Source: Chlorobiota bacterium
GTDB lineage: Bacteria; Bacteroidota; Bacteroidia; Flavobacteriales; Flavobacteriaceae
Length of the DNA stretch: 34,396 nt
Assembly (NCBI GenBank): GCA_013153655.1
Contig: JAADEB010000059.1
Coordinates: 1 to 34,396 of the forward strand
Direction of reading: 5' to 3'
Below the pieces are notes generated by a model. The model did no database searches and had not been told where the DNA came from. It was given only the letters and a program-made list of their open reading frames with translations. Below are positions 8,193-17,750 of this stretch, piece by piece. The position numbers and the translations under genes are program-made. Position 1 is the first letter of the stretch, and every line of letters starts with the position of its first letter.

Positions 8193-11100
8193 CTAAAATC
8201 CCGGATAAAAGCTGAATCCGAACGACCATTTGCGGTAATCCTTCAAGGTGAGCGGTGTGGCGATATAGGGTTGCAGGATGATTTGTCCGAACAGGTTGAT
8301 ACGCCAGGCCAATCCCATGGAAGCCCAAAGCTGACGGTCGCCGGGGCGTCCCGTGTAGGACCATGTCAGATGATCGCCTTTGTTCCACACCCAACCGGCA
8401 TCCACAAATCCCACCAAATCCGAAAACAGAAATCCGGAACGGATCAAGGCCAGCCGTTCGGGTCCCGTAAAGGGAACCCGTATTTCGAAATTGCTCACCA
8501 GGATCTTGCTTCCGGCCAGGTCGTTGAGTGTAAGGGAATGGGGGGTGGTATGAACATATTCCGACAACACATTGTAGCCGAATCCTCGCAGGAAATAGTC
8601 ATAGGTGATAAAGAAAGGATACAGGATACCGTTGTCCTCGGCATTGCGTCCGAACCGGTTGATATGCATGCCGCGGAAGGCAAAGGTGAAGGGTTTCAGG
8701 TAATAATATTCGCGGAAGTCCAATGTGCCGGTATAGAAATTCAATTCGCCGAAATAGCGTTGCAATCCCACCCGGTAGCGCATTCCCTTCATGGGTGCCG
8801 TCATGCCGAATACCGAGTTGTCGCCCACATAGGCGGCATTCACTTCTCCCAGCGTAAAGCCCGGGGGGCTATTTTCCTTATGACGTTCGTAATGGACGGC
8901 ATAGGGATAAACATAATGGTTTACGGTATCGTAGGGGTAGTAGTAATTATGGCTGTCTATGCGGTAATAATACCGTGCCAACGACCCGCCGCCTTCCAAG
9001 CGCATGGTGCGGGAGAACGGAAACAGGCGAAAAGCCCCCACCTTGTCCTCAAACATGCGCAGAATATATAGTTTTTGGATGTAATAAATATCCCCTTCCA
9101 CATCGATAAAATCATAGCCTTGTGCATAACTCGTGTAGGGAATATGCGAAGCATACACACCTATTTGACGTTTTTTGCCTTGGTTGAAATACATGGCCAT
9201 GGCGCCGAAATCATAGATTTCGCCGTTGAGTTGCAGGGCGGCCGAGAGGATATTTTTGCCCAGCATATCGCTGAAAATCATGTTTACACCGCCTTGAAAA
9301 CCGGTGCCGTACATGGAGGTGGTCATGCCGAAACCCGTGTTGCTGATATAATCCAATTTGAATTTGGGTTTGTAGGGTGCCTTTTCCATTTTTACGTTCA
9401 TGCTGTCGATACGGGTTCGTATAAGGGCATCCACCAATCCGTATTTGGGTAAGCGGCCTTCGCGCAACATGACCATGGCTCTTTGCAAGCGAATATCGGG
9501 CGGCAGCAAGGCGGCCTCTTGATGTACGTCGGAGGGATTTACTTCTTGACGGTACAAATCTTCGGGGCGGGCTTTCAGAATGCGATAGCCGTGGTTGTAG
9601 AAATAATTATAGATGATTTCTCCGGTTTTGTCGTTTACGCTTATGGCGGGAGAAAATTTGGTAATGCCCGAAACGCCCGTAAAATAGCGGGTCAATTGAT
9701 ACACTTTGCCCGTGGCGGGTTCGTATTCATACAAGTCGCGGAAACCGTCGCGGTCGGAGAGGAAATAAATCTTTTTGCCGCCGGCGGCATAAACGGGATT
9801 CAGGTTGTCGGCACCCGGGAAAATGCCGGGATAGTTTTTTTTACCCGTTTCCATGTTGAGAAAACCCAAATGATAGTGTGAGGGATATTTACCTGTTTTG
9901 TAGTAATAGTAATCCGTGGAAAAAACGATGTTTTTGCCGTCGGGCGACCAGGCGGGCATCATTTCGGCATAAGGGTCCCGGGTGATTTGTTTTAGTTTTT
10001 TGGATGCAACGTTGTAAAGAAACAAGTCCGTGTAACCGTCTTTTTGTCCCACCAGCAATATGTTTTTGCCGTCGGGCGACCATGCCGGCCAAGTGAAGGA
10101 TTGCAGGCCTTTCACTTTCCATGTTTTTACGATTTTGCGGCGTGCCACGTCCACTACGGCCAATTGGTTTTTGCCTTTTTTGAAAATGACAAAAACAAAA
10201 TATTTTCCGTCGGGCGACCAAGTGCCCGGACTCTCAAAGCCGTCGATGGCGTCGATGTGGTTGGTGATGCTGTGCGAACCGATGATTTTGGTTTTTTTGG
10301 TTTCCAGGTCGGCCAGGTATAAATCCAAACTGATGACTTGTTTTTCCGACAGGAAAACCATATGCTTGCCGTCGGGCGACACCGAAGGAGCTATATTGAT
10401 GCGGCCGCCGTTTTTTTCGTCAAACAGCACCGTTCCTTTGGCCAGAGTGTCGCGGCCTTTCATAAAGGGGCGATAATAATTTTCGTTGGCGATTTTCCAG
10501 CGGTTGAAAAAGGTGTCGATACGGATACCGTAGAGACTGTCCATGGCCTTGTCGGGGCCTTGCATGAGAGTGGCTTCGTAGAGGCGTGTGATTTGGTCGT
10601 CGCCGTAGGTGGCGCCGAAAAAGGCCCAAAAATTTTGCCCGTAGCGATAGGGGAAGTATTTGGGTTTGTACATGTCCTTGTAGCGCGGGAAAAACCCGCC
10701 GCGAACGGCGTCCCGCATCCACATGGCCGTATGCGGGTCCACGCGTCCGATGGACAGGTATTCGGCCATTCCCTCGATCATCCACAAGGGCATGTTCATC
10801 AGGTTTTGGAAGGAAAGGTAAGGTCTAACCTTAATGCGGTTGTATTGGAAGGCATGTACCAACTCGTGGCCCAACACGTGCTTGGTTTGCCCGTAGGAAA
10901 GGCGGAGCGGCATCACCACACGGTTTTTCAATCCTTCGGTAACGCCGCCGGTACCCACGCCTATTTGTCCGCTAATGGCCGTGGTTTGTTGGAAATCGGC
11001 ATGGTTGTTATACAAAATAACCGGAATGCGGTTCTCGAAGGTGTCCTTGAAAATCAAATGATGTTTCAAATACCATTCTTCGGCATCGGTGAGGAATTGC

Positions 11101-11285
11101 TTGACGGCCGTGTCGTTTTTCAGGTAGGAATACAATTCGATATGCTTCGATTTGTATACCTTGAAATCAAAATCTTCGTAAATGGGTTTGTTTTGTCCGA
11201 AACCGAAACCTTGGGCCGAAACGGACAGTATATTGAACAGGAAGAAGGCGAAGAAAAATATTTTTTTAATAATCACAGGTTTCAT
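8193..11285 (-). CDS. Fusion of gluzincin-like metallopeptidase domain, PD40/WD40-like beta-propeller and C-terminal surface-antigen barrel
   Basis: 1030 aa: HELVHAFQYN..MIEGMAEYLS, five WSPDGK repeats, and C-terminal barrel ending ..WSFGFSFYPGF. Confidence 0.88.
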   Translation of the reverse strand: MKPVIIKKIFFFAFFLFNILSVSAQGFGFGQNKPIYEDFDFKVYKSKHIELYSYLKNDTAVKQFLTDAEEWYLKHHLIFKDTFENRIPVILYNNHADFQQTTAISGQIGVGTGGVTEGLKNRVVMPLRLSYGQTKHVLGHELVHAFQYNRIKVRPYLSFQNLMNMPLWMIEGMAEYLSIGRVDPHTAMWMRDAVRGGFFPRYKDMYKPKYFPYRYGQNFWAFFGATYGDDQITRLYEATLMQGPDKAMDSLYGIRIDTFFNRWKIANENYYRPFMKGRDTLAKGTVLFDEKNGGRINIAPSVSPDGKHMVFLSEKQVISLDLYLADLETKKTKIIGSHSITNHIDAIDGFESPGTWSPDGKYFVFVIFKKGKNQLAVVDVARRKIVKTWKVKGLQSFTWPAWSPDGKNILLVGQKDGYTDLFLYNVASKKLKQITRDPYAEMMPAWSPDGKNIVFSTDYYYYKTGKYPSHYHLGFLNMETGKKNYPGIFPGADNLNPVYAAGGKKIYFLSDRDGFRDLYEYEPATGKVYQLTRYFTGVSGITKFSPAISVNDKTGEIIYNYFYNHGYRILKARPEDLYRQEVNPSDVHQEAALLPPDIRLQRAMVMLREGRLPKYGLVDALIRTRIDSMNVKMEKAPYKPKFKLDYISNTGFGMTTSMYGTGFQGGVNMIFSDMLGKNILSAALQLNGEIYDFGAMAMYFNQGKKRQIGVYASHIPYTSYAQGYDFIDVEGDIYYIQKLYILRMFEDKVGAFRLFPFSRTMRLEGGGSLARYYYRIDSHNYYYPYDTVNHYVYPYAVHYERHKENSPPGFTLGEVNAAYVGDNSVFGMTAPMKGMRYRVGLQRYFGELNFYTGTLDFREYYYLKPFTFAFRGMHINRFGRNAEDNGILYPFFITYDYFLRGFGYNVLSEYVHTTPHSLTLNDLAGSKILVSNFEIRVPFTGPERLALIRSGFLFSDLVGFVDAGWVWNKGDHLTWSYTGRPGDRQLWASMGLAWRINLFGQIILQPYIATPLTLKDYRKWSFGFSFYPGF

Positions 11286-12309
11286 CGATTGCGGTTTTGT
11301 TTACGTTTACTACATAAGGCTTTTCCGTGCCTTTCACCACAAAAGCCACCAATTCCATTTGAGCGGAATCGCTTATTTCGGAAGGTATTTCACCCGAATA
11401 GGTCCACCGGTACACATGGTCGAAGCGCTGTTCGCCGGCGGGAATATCATCGCCCAGTACCGAGGTAAAGGAATGACGCAGCACGTGGTTGTGTTCGAAA
11501 CCGGGGATGGGATCCTGTCCGCCGTAGTATTGTGTGGCATTGGCTTGGTCGGCATGGAGGCCGTTTTCCAGTGCATAAACCACGATTTTTAAGGTGTCTT
11601 CCGGCAAGTCCATATCAAAACGCACATCTACCGAAATATCCAGCCGGTTGCCCGTGACCCGGTTTTCGATGCGGATACCCAACACGGCCGGCCGGGCCAA
11701 TTCTTCGCGGACGGAGGCCACTTGTTCGTCCCAAACTTCTTTGCGGTTTAGCAGTGGAGTGGGGTAGGCGGAGATATCGTATGTGTCGGCCAATTCGTCC
11801 ACGCCGTCGAAATGAAAGGGGTCGGTATTGTATCCACGGTTGTGGATGGCCACGGGGACGATGCCGTCCACCTGTTGCATGGCCTCTTCCAGGTGATAAA
11901 TCACCCGCGGGCAATTGACACACCAGGTTCCCGTAAAATCGTCGATAAGCACCCTGGTCCGGCTGCGCGGATCGATTACTTCGGCTTCCAGGTTTTCGTC
12001 GGCCTGTTTTTCCGTGCCGCCCAGGTCCCATACGGCACCCACGGTGTGATGACCGGCCTGGCGAAAGATATGGGAGGAACCGGCGATGTCTTGGCCGTCC
12101 ACCAAAAAGGTGACGGCCGCGGTGATATCGTTGCCGTTGGCATCCGTGGCGCGGAAGGGAATTTCCTTGCCCGTGATATAATGAGTGCCGTAGGGGCTGC
12201 TTATCCGGAAATGAATGTTCGAAATATCGATGCCTTTTTCTTGCCGGTTACAAGCGGGAAACAAGAGAAAAATAAATAGAACAACAGGGACGGAAAGAAT
12301 GTTTTTCAT
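11266..12309 (-). CDS. Omp28-related lipoprotein with thioredoxin-like domain
   Basis: Lipobox ..FLLFPACNRQ and thioredoxin-like LIDDFTGTWCVNCPRVIYHLE. Overlaps the 8193..11285 gene start by 20 bp. Confidence 0.8.
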   Translation of the reverse strand: MKNILSVPVVLFIFLLFPACNRQEKGIDISNIHFRISSPYGTHYITGKEIPFRATDANGNDITAAVTFLVDGQDIAGSSHIFRQAGHHTVGAVWDLGGTEKQADENLEAEVIDPRSRTRVLIDDFTGTWCVNCPRVIYHLEEAMQQVDGIVPVAIHNRGYNTDPFHFDGVDELADTYDISAYPTPLLNRKEVWDEQVASVREELARPAVLGIRIENRVTGNRLDISVDVRFDMDLPEDTLKIVVYALENGLHADQANATQYYGGQDPIPGFEHNHVLRHSFTSVLGDDIPAGEQRFDHVYRWTYSGEIPSEISDSAQMELVAFVVKGTEKPYVVNVNKTAIDETCDY

Positions 12310-12317
12310 TAGGATGA

Positions 12318-13052
12318 TTATTGTTGCGGTTGGTTGGAGTTGTTTTTGCGTTGGTCCTGCAAGGCAAATACGCGTCGCAGCAAATCATTGGTTCGTTCCG
12401 AAATGTCGGTGCGTATTTTGACTTCTTCATCGGCTATTTTTTTATACACGCCTTTGAGTGCTTCGCGGGTAACATAATCGTTCAGGTCCGTATTGACCGG
12501 TTGAACCAACGGAAGCGAATTGTAGCGCGAAATCAGATCCGACCAGATTTTGTCGGCACCCACTTTGGAGAAATTTTCCCGGACGATGGGATAAAATTTT
12601 TGGTAGAGTTGGTTTTCGGTTTTTCTTTTCAGGTATTCGGTGGCGGCTTTTTGGTCGCCCATAAGGATCTTGCGGGCGTCGTCGAAGGTCATTTCCCGGA
12701 TGGCTTGCACAAAAATGGGTTTGGCTTCTTTGACCGCTTCCTCGGCGGCACGGTTGAGTTTCATTTCCGCTTGGTCCACCAACGAGTTGAAGCCCAAATC
12801 CCGTAATCGCTGTTCCACGGTTCGCAATTCGGGCGGGAAAAGGATGCGTACGTCCTTTTGGTTGTAAAAACCGCCTTCCTTCATCAGGGTGCTGACTTCC
12901 TTGTCGATACCTTGTTCCAAAGCCGTTTTCAGTCCGCGCGCAATATCGGCGTCGGTGAGTCCTTCGGCGGGTATCTGGGAAGCCAATTGTTGAAGTTCGG
13001 CACAGCCTTGAAAAGAAAAGACGAGTATGAATAAAAGCATTAATTTTTTCAT
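12318..13052 (-). CDS. DUF4197 domain-containing lipoprotein
   Basis: Lipobox (FSFQGCAE) and DUF4197-like body (GLTDADIARGLKTALEQGIDKEVSTL..). Confidence 0.8.
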   Translation of the reverse strand: MKKLMLLFILVFSFQGCAELQQLASQIPAEGLTDADIARGLKTALEQGIDKEVSTLMKEGGFYNQKDVRILFPPELRTVEQRLRDLGFNSLVDQAEMKLNRAAEEAVKEAKPIFVQAIREMTFDDARKILMGDQKAATEYLKRKTENQLYQKFYPIVRENFSKVGADKIWSDLISRYNSLPLVQPVNTDLNDYVTREALKGVYKKIADEEVKIRTDISERTNDLLRRVFALQDQRKNNSNQPQQ

Positions 13053-13124
13053 GAGCACCTTGTTTTTTTGAGCATCAATTTACAAAAATTATGCCTACCC
13101 GGCCAAATGAACATGCGCCGCTAC

Positions 13125-13157
13125 AAAAAAGCCCTTCCCCGGAAGCGGGAAGGGCTT
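13125..13157 (-). terminator. Intrinsic terminator downstream of the 13176 gene
   Basis: GCCCTTCCCC/GCGGGAAGGGC stem with a T run on the minus strand. Confidence 0.8.
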
Positions 13158-13175
13158 GCGAGGAAGAGGAAAATT

Positions 13176-14507
13176 TTATTTTTTGACAAACCGCACTACG
13201 TAACGGTTATGGTTTCCGGATGCTTGTAAAATATATACGCCGGCCGGTAAATCCTCCACGTTTACGGTTTCCAACGCTTTCCCGTCCGCCTGTTTCCATA
13301 AACGTCCGCTAAGGGAATAAATTTTTATGTGCTCTACGGGTTCTTTGCCGGTGTTTAAGTACAAAATATCTTCCACGGGATTGGGATAAAGTTCGGGTGA
13401 ATAGGTAGCCTGTTGTTGCGCCACGTCCAATTGGCGGTTGGAATAATACATGGATATGTTCGCCACGCGCGCCCAGGTGTGGGTGGTATTGTTATAGGAA
13501 AAGATGCCGCCGTCGTTTATTTTATGGCGGAAACTCACATCCGGCCGTATGATGCCCAGTTCTTTTTCGGGGAGCAACAGTTGATTATAAGTGACCGTGG
13601 TATCGTGATTCACTTCCAATTTGCTTTCGGGTTCCCAGGCGCCGTTGTCCCAATTGTAGTCGATATCGGCCGATAAATCGTTGTTGGCATCGTATTGAAA
13701 TTCTTCTTTGTCGTCGTTGACCCATTGGCCGTTATCATAATCCTGATCGATAATGCTGAGGGGGAAATCCAGGTTGTTGTAGGTATAAGTTGTTCGCGAT
13801 TCGTATTCCCAGCCATTATTGCCCCATGTGTAATCGGTTATGACATCTTCATAACCGGCGGCCGTGTAGGTGCGCGTCTGGCGGTGCATGTTCACCCATT
13901 GTCCGTTGGTATATGATTGTGTAATGTATTCCGTCACATGTTCCTGTGCATCATAACTGAAAGTTTGTTTTTGAATGTCGTTCCATTGGCCGTTGCTGTA
14001 TTCTTGGGTAAGAATTTCCGTCACCAATTGGCCGTTATAGGTATAAATGTATTTTTTGGAGAGTTGCCAGTCGGTTCCGTTATAGTCTTCCCGTACGATG
14101 GAGTCCACGCGGTCTTGGGCATCGTAATAATATTGCTGGCGCCAATCCCGGTGCCAACTGCCGTTGTCGAAATAAAAGCGCTCTTTGTGTTGAGGTTTTT
14201 CGTAAGCGCTATATTGGGTGACCACCCGCCGGCCGTCGGCCAATTGACCTTGGGAATATTCCCGCGATTCGTCCAAAATAACATTTCCCCATTCGTCATA
14301 ATCCCAAATCAATTGTTTGGCCAATTCGTTGGAGTAGTTGATTTCGATATTCAGGCTGTCCAAGGCCAATACGTTGCGGCTCAGGTCGGGACGTCCGGCA
14401 TGGAGGCCGGGTATATCCGGAAAATCGCTTTCCGTTGAGTTGAAAATATTTTGTCCCCAAACGGACAAAACAAGCCAAAACGATAAGAAAAAGCTTGTTG
14501 TTTTCAT
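13176..14507 (-). CDS. Secreted repeat protein (YD/RHS-like ~37-aa repeats) with T9SS C-terminal domain
   Basis: Repeats such as YDNGQWVNDDKEEFQYDANNDLSADIDYNWDNGAWEP and terminal SPELYPNPVEDILYLNTGKEPVEHIKIYSLSGRL..GVYILQASGNHNRYVVRFVKK. Confidence 0.82.
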   Translation of the reverse strand: MKTTSFFLSFWLVLSVWGQNIFNSTESDFPDIPGLHAGRPDLSRNVLALDSLNIEINYSNELAKQLIWDYDEWGNVILDESREYSQGQLADGRRVVTQYSAYEKPQHKERFYFDNGSWHRDWRQQYYYDAQDRVDSIVREDYNGTDWQLSKKYIYTYNGQLVTEILTQEYSNGQWNDIQKQTFSYDAQEHVTEYITQSYTNGQWVNMHRQTRTYTAAGYEDVITDYTWGNNGWEYESRTTYTYNNLDFPLSIIDQDYDNGQWVNDDKEEFQYDANNDLSADIDYNWDNGAWEPESKLEVNHDTTVTYNQLLLPEKELGIIRPDVSFRHKINDGGIFSYNNTTHTWARVANISMYYSNRQLDVAQQQATYSPELYPNPVEDILYLNTGKEPVEHIKIYSLSGRLWKQADGKALETVNVEDLPAGVYILQASGNHNRYVVRFVKK

Positions 14508-14850
14508 GATAATTTTTTTATTTAAAATACTGCAAAAACTGTGCATTGTCAAGGGTATAAACAGAATGGAATGGAGGTTTTTTCCGAAAAAATATCTTTT
14601 GTCAGTATTCTTAAAAAAATAAAATGAATATCCCTAGAAATCGCCGAAAAAATCCGGATACAAGTTTTCTAAGAATATGCATAAAAAATGGTTTAGGGAT
14701 GGAAAGAACAATTGTGTTTTTAAGGCCGATATGCCTTTTCGTCCCTTTGTAAGGGAGTCCCCATGATTCCATGGCATTCTCACGGGATATCTTTCATTCG
14801 AAATCGATTAATTGTTTGGTTTAGAGCAATATCTGACAGGTATGTTCAAA

Positions 14851-14886
14851 GAGATTCCTCCCTCACTTCGTTTCTTCGGAATAACA
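14851..14886 (-). repeat. REP-like unit (ATTCCGA..GGAATCTC family), copy A
   Basis: Minus strand TTATTCCGAAGAAACGAAGTGAGGGAGGAATCTC; related copies at 17049, 17406 and 33925. Confidence 0.6.
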
Positions 14887-14890
14887 AAAC

Positions 14891-14956
14891 CCCCAACTCC
14901 TAAGTCCTAATACCCAATACCTAAATCCCAATACCCAAATCCCAAGACCCAAACTC
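14891..14956. repeat. Short-period word repeat (CCTAAATCCCAATACCC)
   Basis: Tandem degenerate 7-9-nt words: actcctaagtcctaatacccaatacctaaatcccaatacccaaatcccaagacccaaactccc. Confidence 0.75.
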
Positions 14957-14959
14957 CCC

Positions 14960-15976
14960 TCACTCCGTCAATTCGCCCCGTAGTGATTGTTCGAAAAAGC
15001 GGCGGAAGGATTTATCGGACACTTTTTTGCCGAGCAGGTACATCATTTTGGTAAGGGCCGCTTCGGTGGTCAGGTCTTTCCCGGAGATGACGCCTGCTTG
15101 GGCCAAATGTTTGCCCGTGGCGTATTTTTCGGGGAAGATGCGTCCTTTGGCACATTGGGTTACATTGACCACTTTGATCCCCTTGTCAATGGCACGGCGC
15201 AACGCATCGTCCAGCCACGACAATCGCGGGGCGTTTCCGCTACCGTAGGTTTCCAAAACCACACCGCCCAAATCCGGATAATGGAAAATCACGTCGAAAT
15301 ACTCTTTTTGCATGCCCGGAAAAATTTTCAGCAAAATCACCCGCTTATCCATCCGCTCGAAAACCTGAAAAACATTTTTGGAAGGGGGCAAAATCCGGTT
15401 TTGATGAAATTCTATTTCCACCCCGGCTTCGGCCAAAGGCGGAAAATTGGGGGAAATAAAGGCGTTGAAATGTTCGGAACTGTATTTCACCGTCCGGTTG
15501 CCGCGGAAAAGTTTGTATTCGAAATAAAGACTCACTTCGGGCACCAAGGGCAGGCCTTTTTGGTACGAACCGGCTATCTCCACCGAAGTAATAATGTTTT
15601 CTTTGGCATCCGTACGCAGGTCGCCGATGGGGAGTTGCGAGCCGGTAAACACCACGGGTTTGGCCAGGTTTTCCAGCATAAAACTCAGTGCCGAAGCCGA
15701 AAAAGCCATGGTGTCGGTGCCGTGGAGAATCACAAAGCCGTCGTAATCGTCGTATTTCTCACCGATAATGCCGGCCATTTGTTGCCAATGGGCCGGCGTG
15801 ATATCCGACGAATCCACCGGATGGTCGAAGGAAACGAAATCGATGCGGTGGGGCAACAGGTCCAATTCGGGAATTTGATGACGCAATGCCGAAAAATCGA
15901 ACGGATGCAAGCTGCCGTCGGCACGACGTTGCATCCCGATGGTACCGCCCGTGTAGATCAAAAGAATATTACTCAT
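14960..15976 (-). CDS. ansA: Type I L-asparaginase
   Basis: MSNILLIYTGGTIGMQ, DGFVILHGTDTMAFSASALSFML and VVFTGSQLPIG motifs. Confidence 0.92.
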   Translation of the reverse strand: MSNILLIYTGGTIGMQRRADGSLHPFDFSALRHQIPELDLLPHRIDFVSFDHPVDSSDITPAHWQQMAGIIGEKYDDYDGFVILHGTDTMAFSASALSFMLENLAKPVVFTGSQLPIGDLRTDAKENIITSVEIAGSYQKGLPLVPEVSLYFEYKLFRGNRTVKYSSEHFNAFISPNFPPLAEAGVEIEFHQNRILPPSKNVFQVFERMDKRVILLKIFPGMQKEYFDVIFHYPDLGGVVLETYGSGNAPRLSWLDDALRRAIDKGIKVVNVTQCAKGRIFPEKYATGKHLAQAGVISGKDLTTEAALTKMMYLLGKKVSDKSFRRFFEQSLRGELTE

Positions 15977-16919
15977 ATGTTTTTCCCGAAAGTACTTTTT
16001 CCTGTAAGCCGTAGCGTGTCAGACGGATAAAATCCGTCAGGCGGCGGTTGATTTCTTCTTTGGTCAGGTTTTCCAAGCGTTTGGTGCCGAAATCTTCCAC
16101 GGTAAACGAGGCCAGGTTGGCACCGCAAATCATGGCGTTTTTGATGGCTTCCACACCGGGCTTGTCATATTCGCTCAGGTGACCGATAAATCCTCCGGCA
16201 AAGGTGTCGCCTGCTCCCGTAGGGTCCCAAACATGTTCCAAGGGCATGGCCGGAGCCGAAAAGAATCCTTCGTCGTGAAACAGCAGTGCACCGTATTCAC
16301 CCCGCTTGATGATCACATAACGCGGTCCCATGTTCCGGATGAGCCGGGCCGCCGTAACCAATGAATATTCGCCGGTCAGCTGGCGGGCTTCCTCTTCGTT
16401 GAGCATCAGCAAATCCACCCGTGCAATCACCTGCATCAAGGCATCCCGCGCATTGTCCATCCAGAAATTCATGGTGTCCAAAACCACCAGGCGGGGTGTG
16501 GCCGTAAATTGATTCAAAATTTCGGCCTGGATGCCGGGATGAAGATTGCCCAAAACCACCAAATCCGGCTCCCTGAAATCCGACGGCACCCTCGGCGAAA
16601 AATAAGCCAAAGCATTCACCTCCGTCACCAGCGTATCACGCCGGTTCATATTTTCGTAATAATAACCTTTCCAGTAAAAACTTTTGTGTTTTTCCAGCCG
16701 TTGAACCCCGCTCAAATCCACCCCGCGCCGGCGAAATTTGTCCAATAATTCCTCTCCGAAATCGTATCCCACCACCGAAACGATGCCCGTGTGGTTGCGA
16801 AAAAACGAAGCGGCCAAAGCTAAATAGGCCGCCGAACCGCCCATCATACGTCCCGAATGACCGAATGGCGTGGTAACTTCGTCGAAAGCCAATGTGCCGG
16901 CTAACAAAATCTTTTTCAT
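15969..16919 (-). CDS. PfkB/ribokinase-family sugar kinase
   Basis: MKKILLAGTLAFDEVTTPFG..GGSAAYLALAASFF and DPTGAGDTFAGGFIGHL; overlaps ansA by 8 bp. Confidence 0.9.
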   Translation of the reverse strand: MKKILLAGTLAFDEVTTPFGHSGRMMGGSAAYLALAASFFRNHTGIVSVVGYDFGEELLDKFRRRGVDLSGVQRLEKHKSFYWKGYYYENMNRRDTLVTEVNALAYFSPRVPSDFREPDLVVLGNLHPGIQAEILNQFTATPRLVVLDTMNFWMDNARDALMQVIARVDLLMLNEEEARQLTGEYSLVTAARLIRNMGPRYVIIKRGEYGALLFHDEGFFSAPAMPLEHVWDPTGAGDTFAGGFIGHLSEYDKPGVEAIKNAMICGANLASFTVEDFGTKRLENLTKEEINRRLTDFIRLTRYGLQEKVLSGKTYE

Positions 16920-17048
16920 GGGTCCGATTAAAAACCAAAAATAAAACAAGTCTTTTAAATATGAAAATACCGTTTCTTCATTCTCCATATCTCATGTACC
17001 GAAAACCTCTTGCCTGTCCGCACGAGTCCCCTCGTGTGGCATAATTTT

Positions 17049-17077
17049 ATTCCGAACAAACCGGAGGAATCTCTTTT
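17049..17077 (+). repeat. REP-like unit (ATTCCGA..GGAATCTC family), copy D
   Basis: ATTCCGAACAAACCGGAGGAATCTCTTTT. Confidence 0.5.
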
Positions 17078-17085
17078 ATACGGAT

Positions 17086-17114
17086 TTGGGATTTGGGATT
17101 TAGGATTTGGGTTT
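17086..17114. repeat. Word repeat GATTTGGGATTTAGGATTTGGG, inverse of the 14.9-kb words
   Basis: Direct read; reverse complement of the CCTAAATCCC words at 14891..14956. Confidence 0.7.
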
Positions 17115-17184
17115 CTTCGTTAAACCGTTTTCACAGAATCTCTATAAGAGTCGTATCGACCCGTGGAAAATCGTTAAATCGTTA

Positions 17185-17465
17185 CTTAACTAAATCAAAT
17201 AATTTTTAGTTCTTAATTGTTCACTATTCACTAAATCACTATTTTACTATTCACTCATAAAATTCTTAGTTCTTAGTTTTTAGTTATTAATTGTTCATTC
17301 AAAAAACTCCTTCATTCCTTCACTCTTTCACTCATCAAAATCCGTTTCCCTTGTCCCGAAAAACACATCCGTCATCCGTCTTTTCCAACTATTCAACAGA
17401 AACAGGAGATTCCTCAGTCGTAAACTCCTTCGGAATGACAAGAGTAACTATTTGATTTAGTTAAG
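17185..17465. mobile_element. Small element-like segment bounded by perfect 16-bp inverted repeats; no coding capacity
   Basis: CTTAACTAAATCAAAT (17185..17200) and ATTTGATTTAGTTAAG (17450..17465) are exact reverse complements. Confidence 0.4.
17406..17441 (-). repeat. REP-like unit (ATTCCGA..GGAATCTC family), copy B
   Basis: Minus strand TGTCATTCCGAAGGAGTTTACGACTGAGGAATCTC. Confidence 0.6.
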
Positions 17466-17489
17466 GTTAAAGTATCGATTTAACGATTC

Positions 17490-17750
17490 CACGATTTAAC
17501 GATTTAACAATTCTATTCAACTCTTCAACAATTCAACTATTCAACAAAAAAACATTTCCCGTTTCCCGAAAATCCACCGGTCATCCGTCATCCGTCATCC
17601 GTCTTTTCCAACTATTCACTAAATCGCTATCTCACTAATCCACTCAAAAAATCTTTTCAACTCTTCAACAATTCAACTTTTCAACAAAATTAACCGATTG
17701 CCCGATTCAACGTTTGCCCGATTCAACGGTTTAACAACACCCAGGTACCT
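17490..17750 (-). repeat. Composite modular intergenic repeat, inverted copy
   Basis: Read on the minus strand, 17490..17600 gives GGATGACGGATGACC, GGGAAACGGGAAATGTTTTTTTG, TTGAATAGTTGAATTGTTGAAGAGTTGAATAG, AATTGTTAAATCGTTAAATCG. This is the same word order as the 33.7-kb copy. Related words continue to ~17750. Confidence 0.75.

Noticed and set aside
10338-11468. 376-aa plus-strand ORF (and 8271..9071, 9075..9452, 9483..9881)
   Set aside because: Antisense shadow ORFs of the well-supported 8193..11285 and 11266..12309 genes.
14987-16030. 347-aa plus-strand ORF
   Set aside because: Antisense shadow of ansA.
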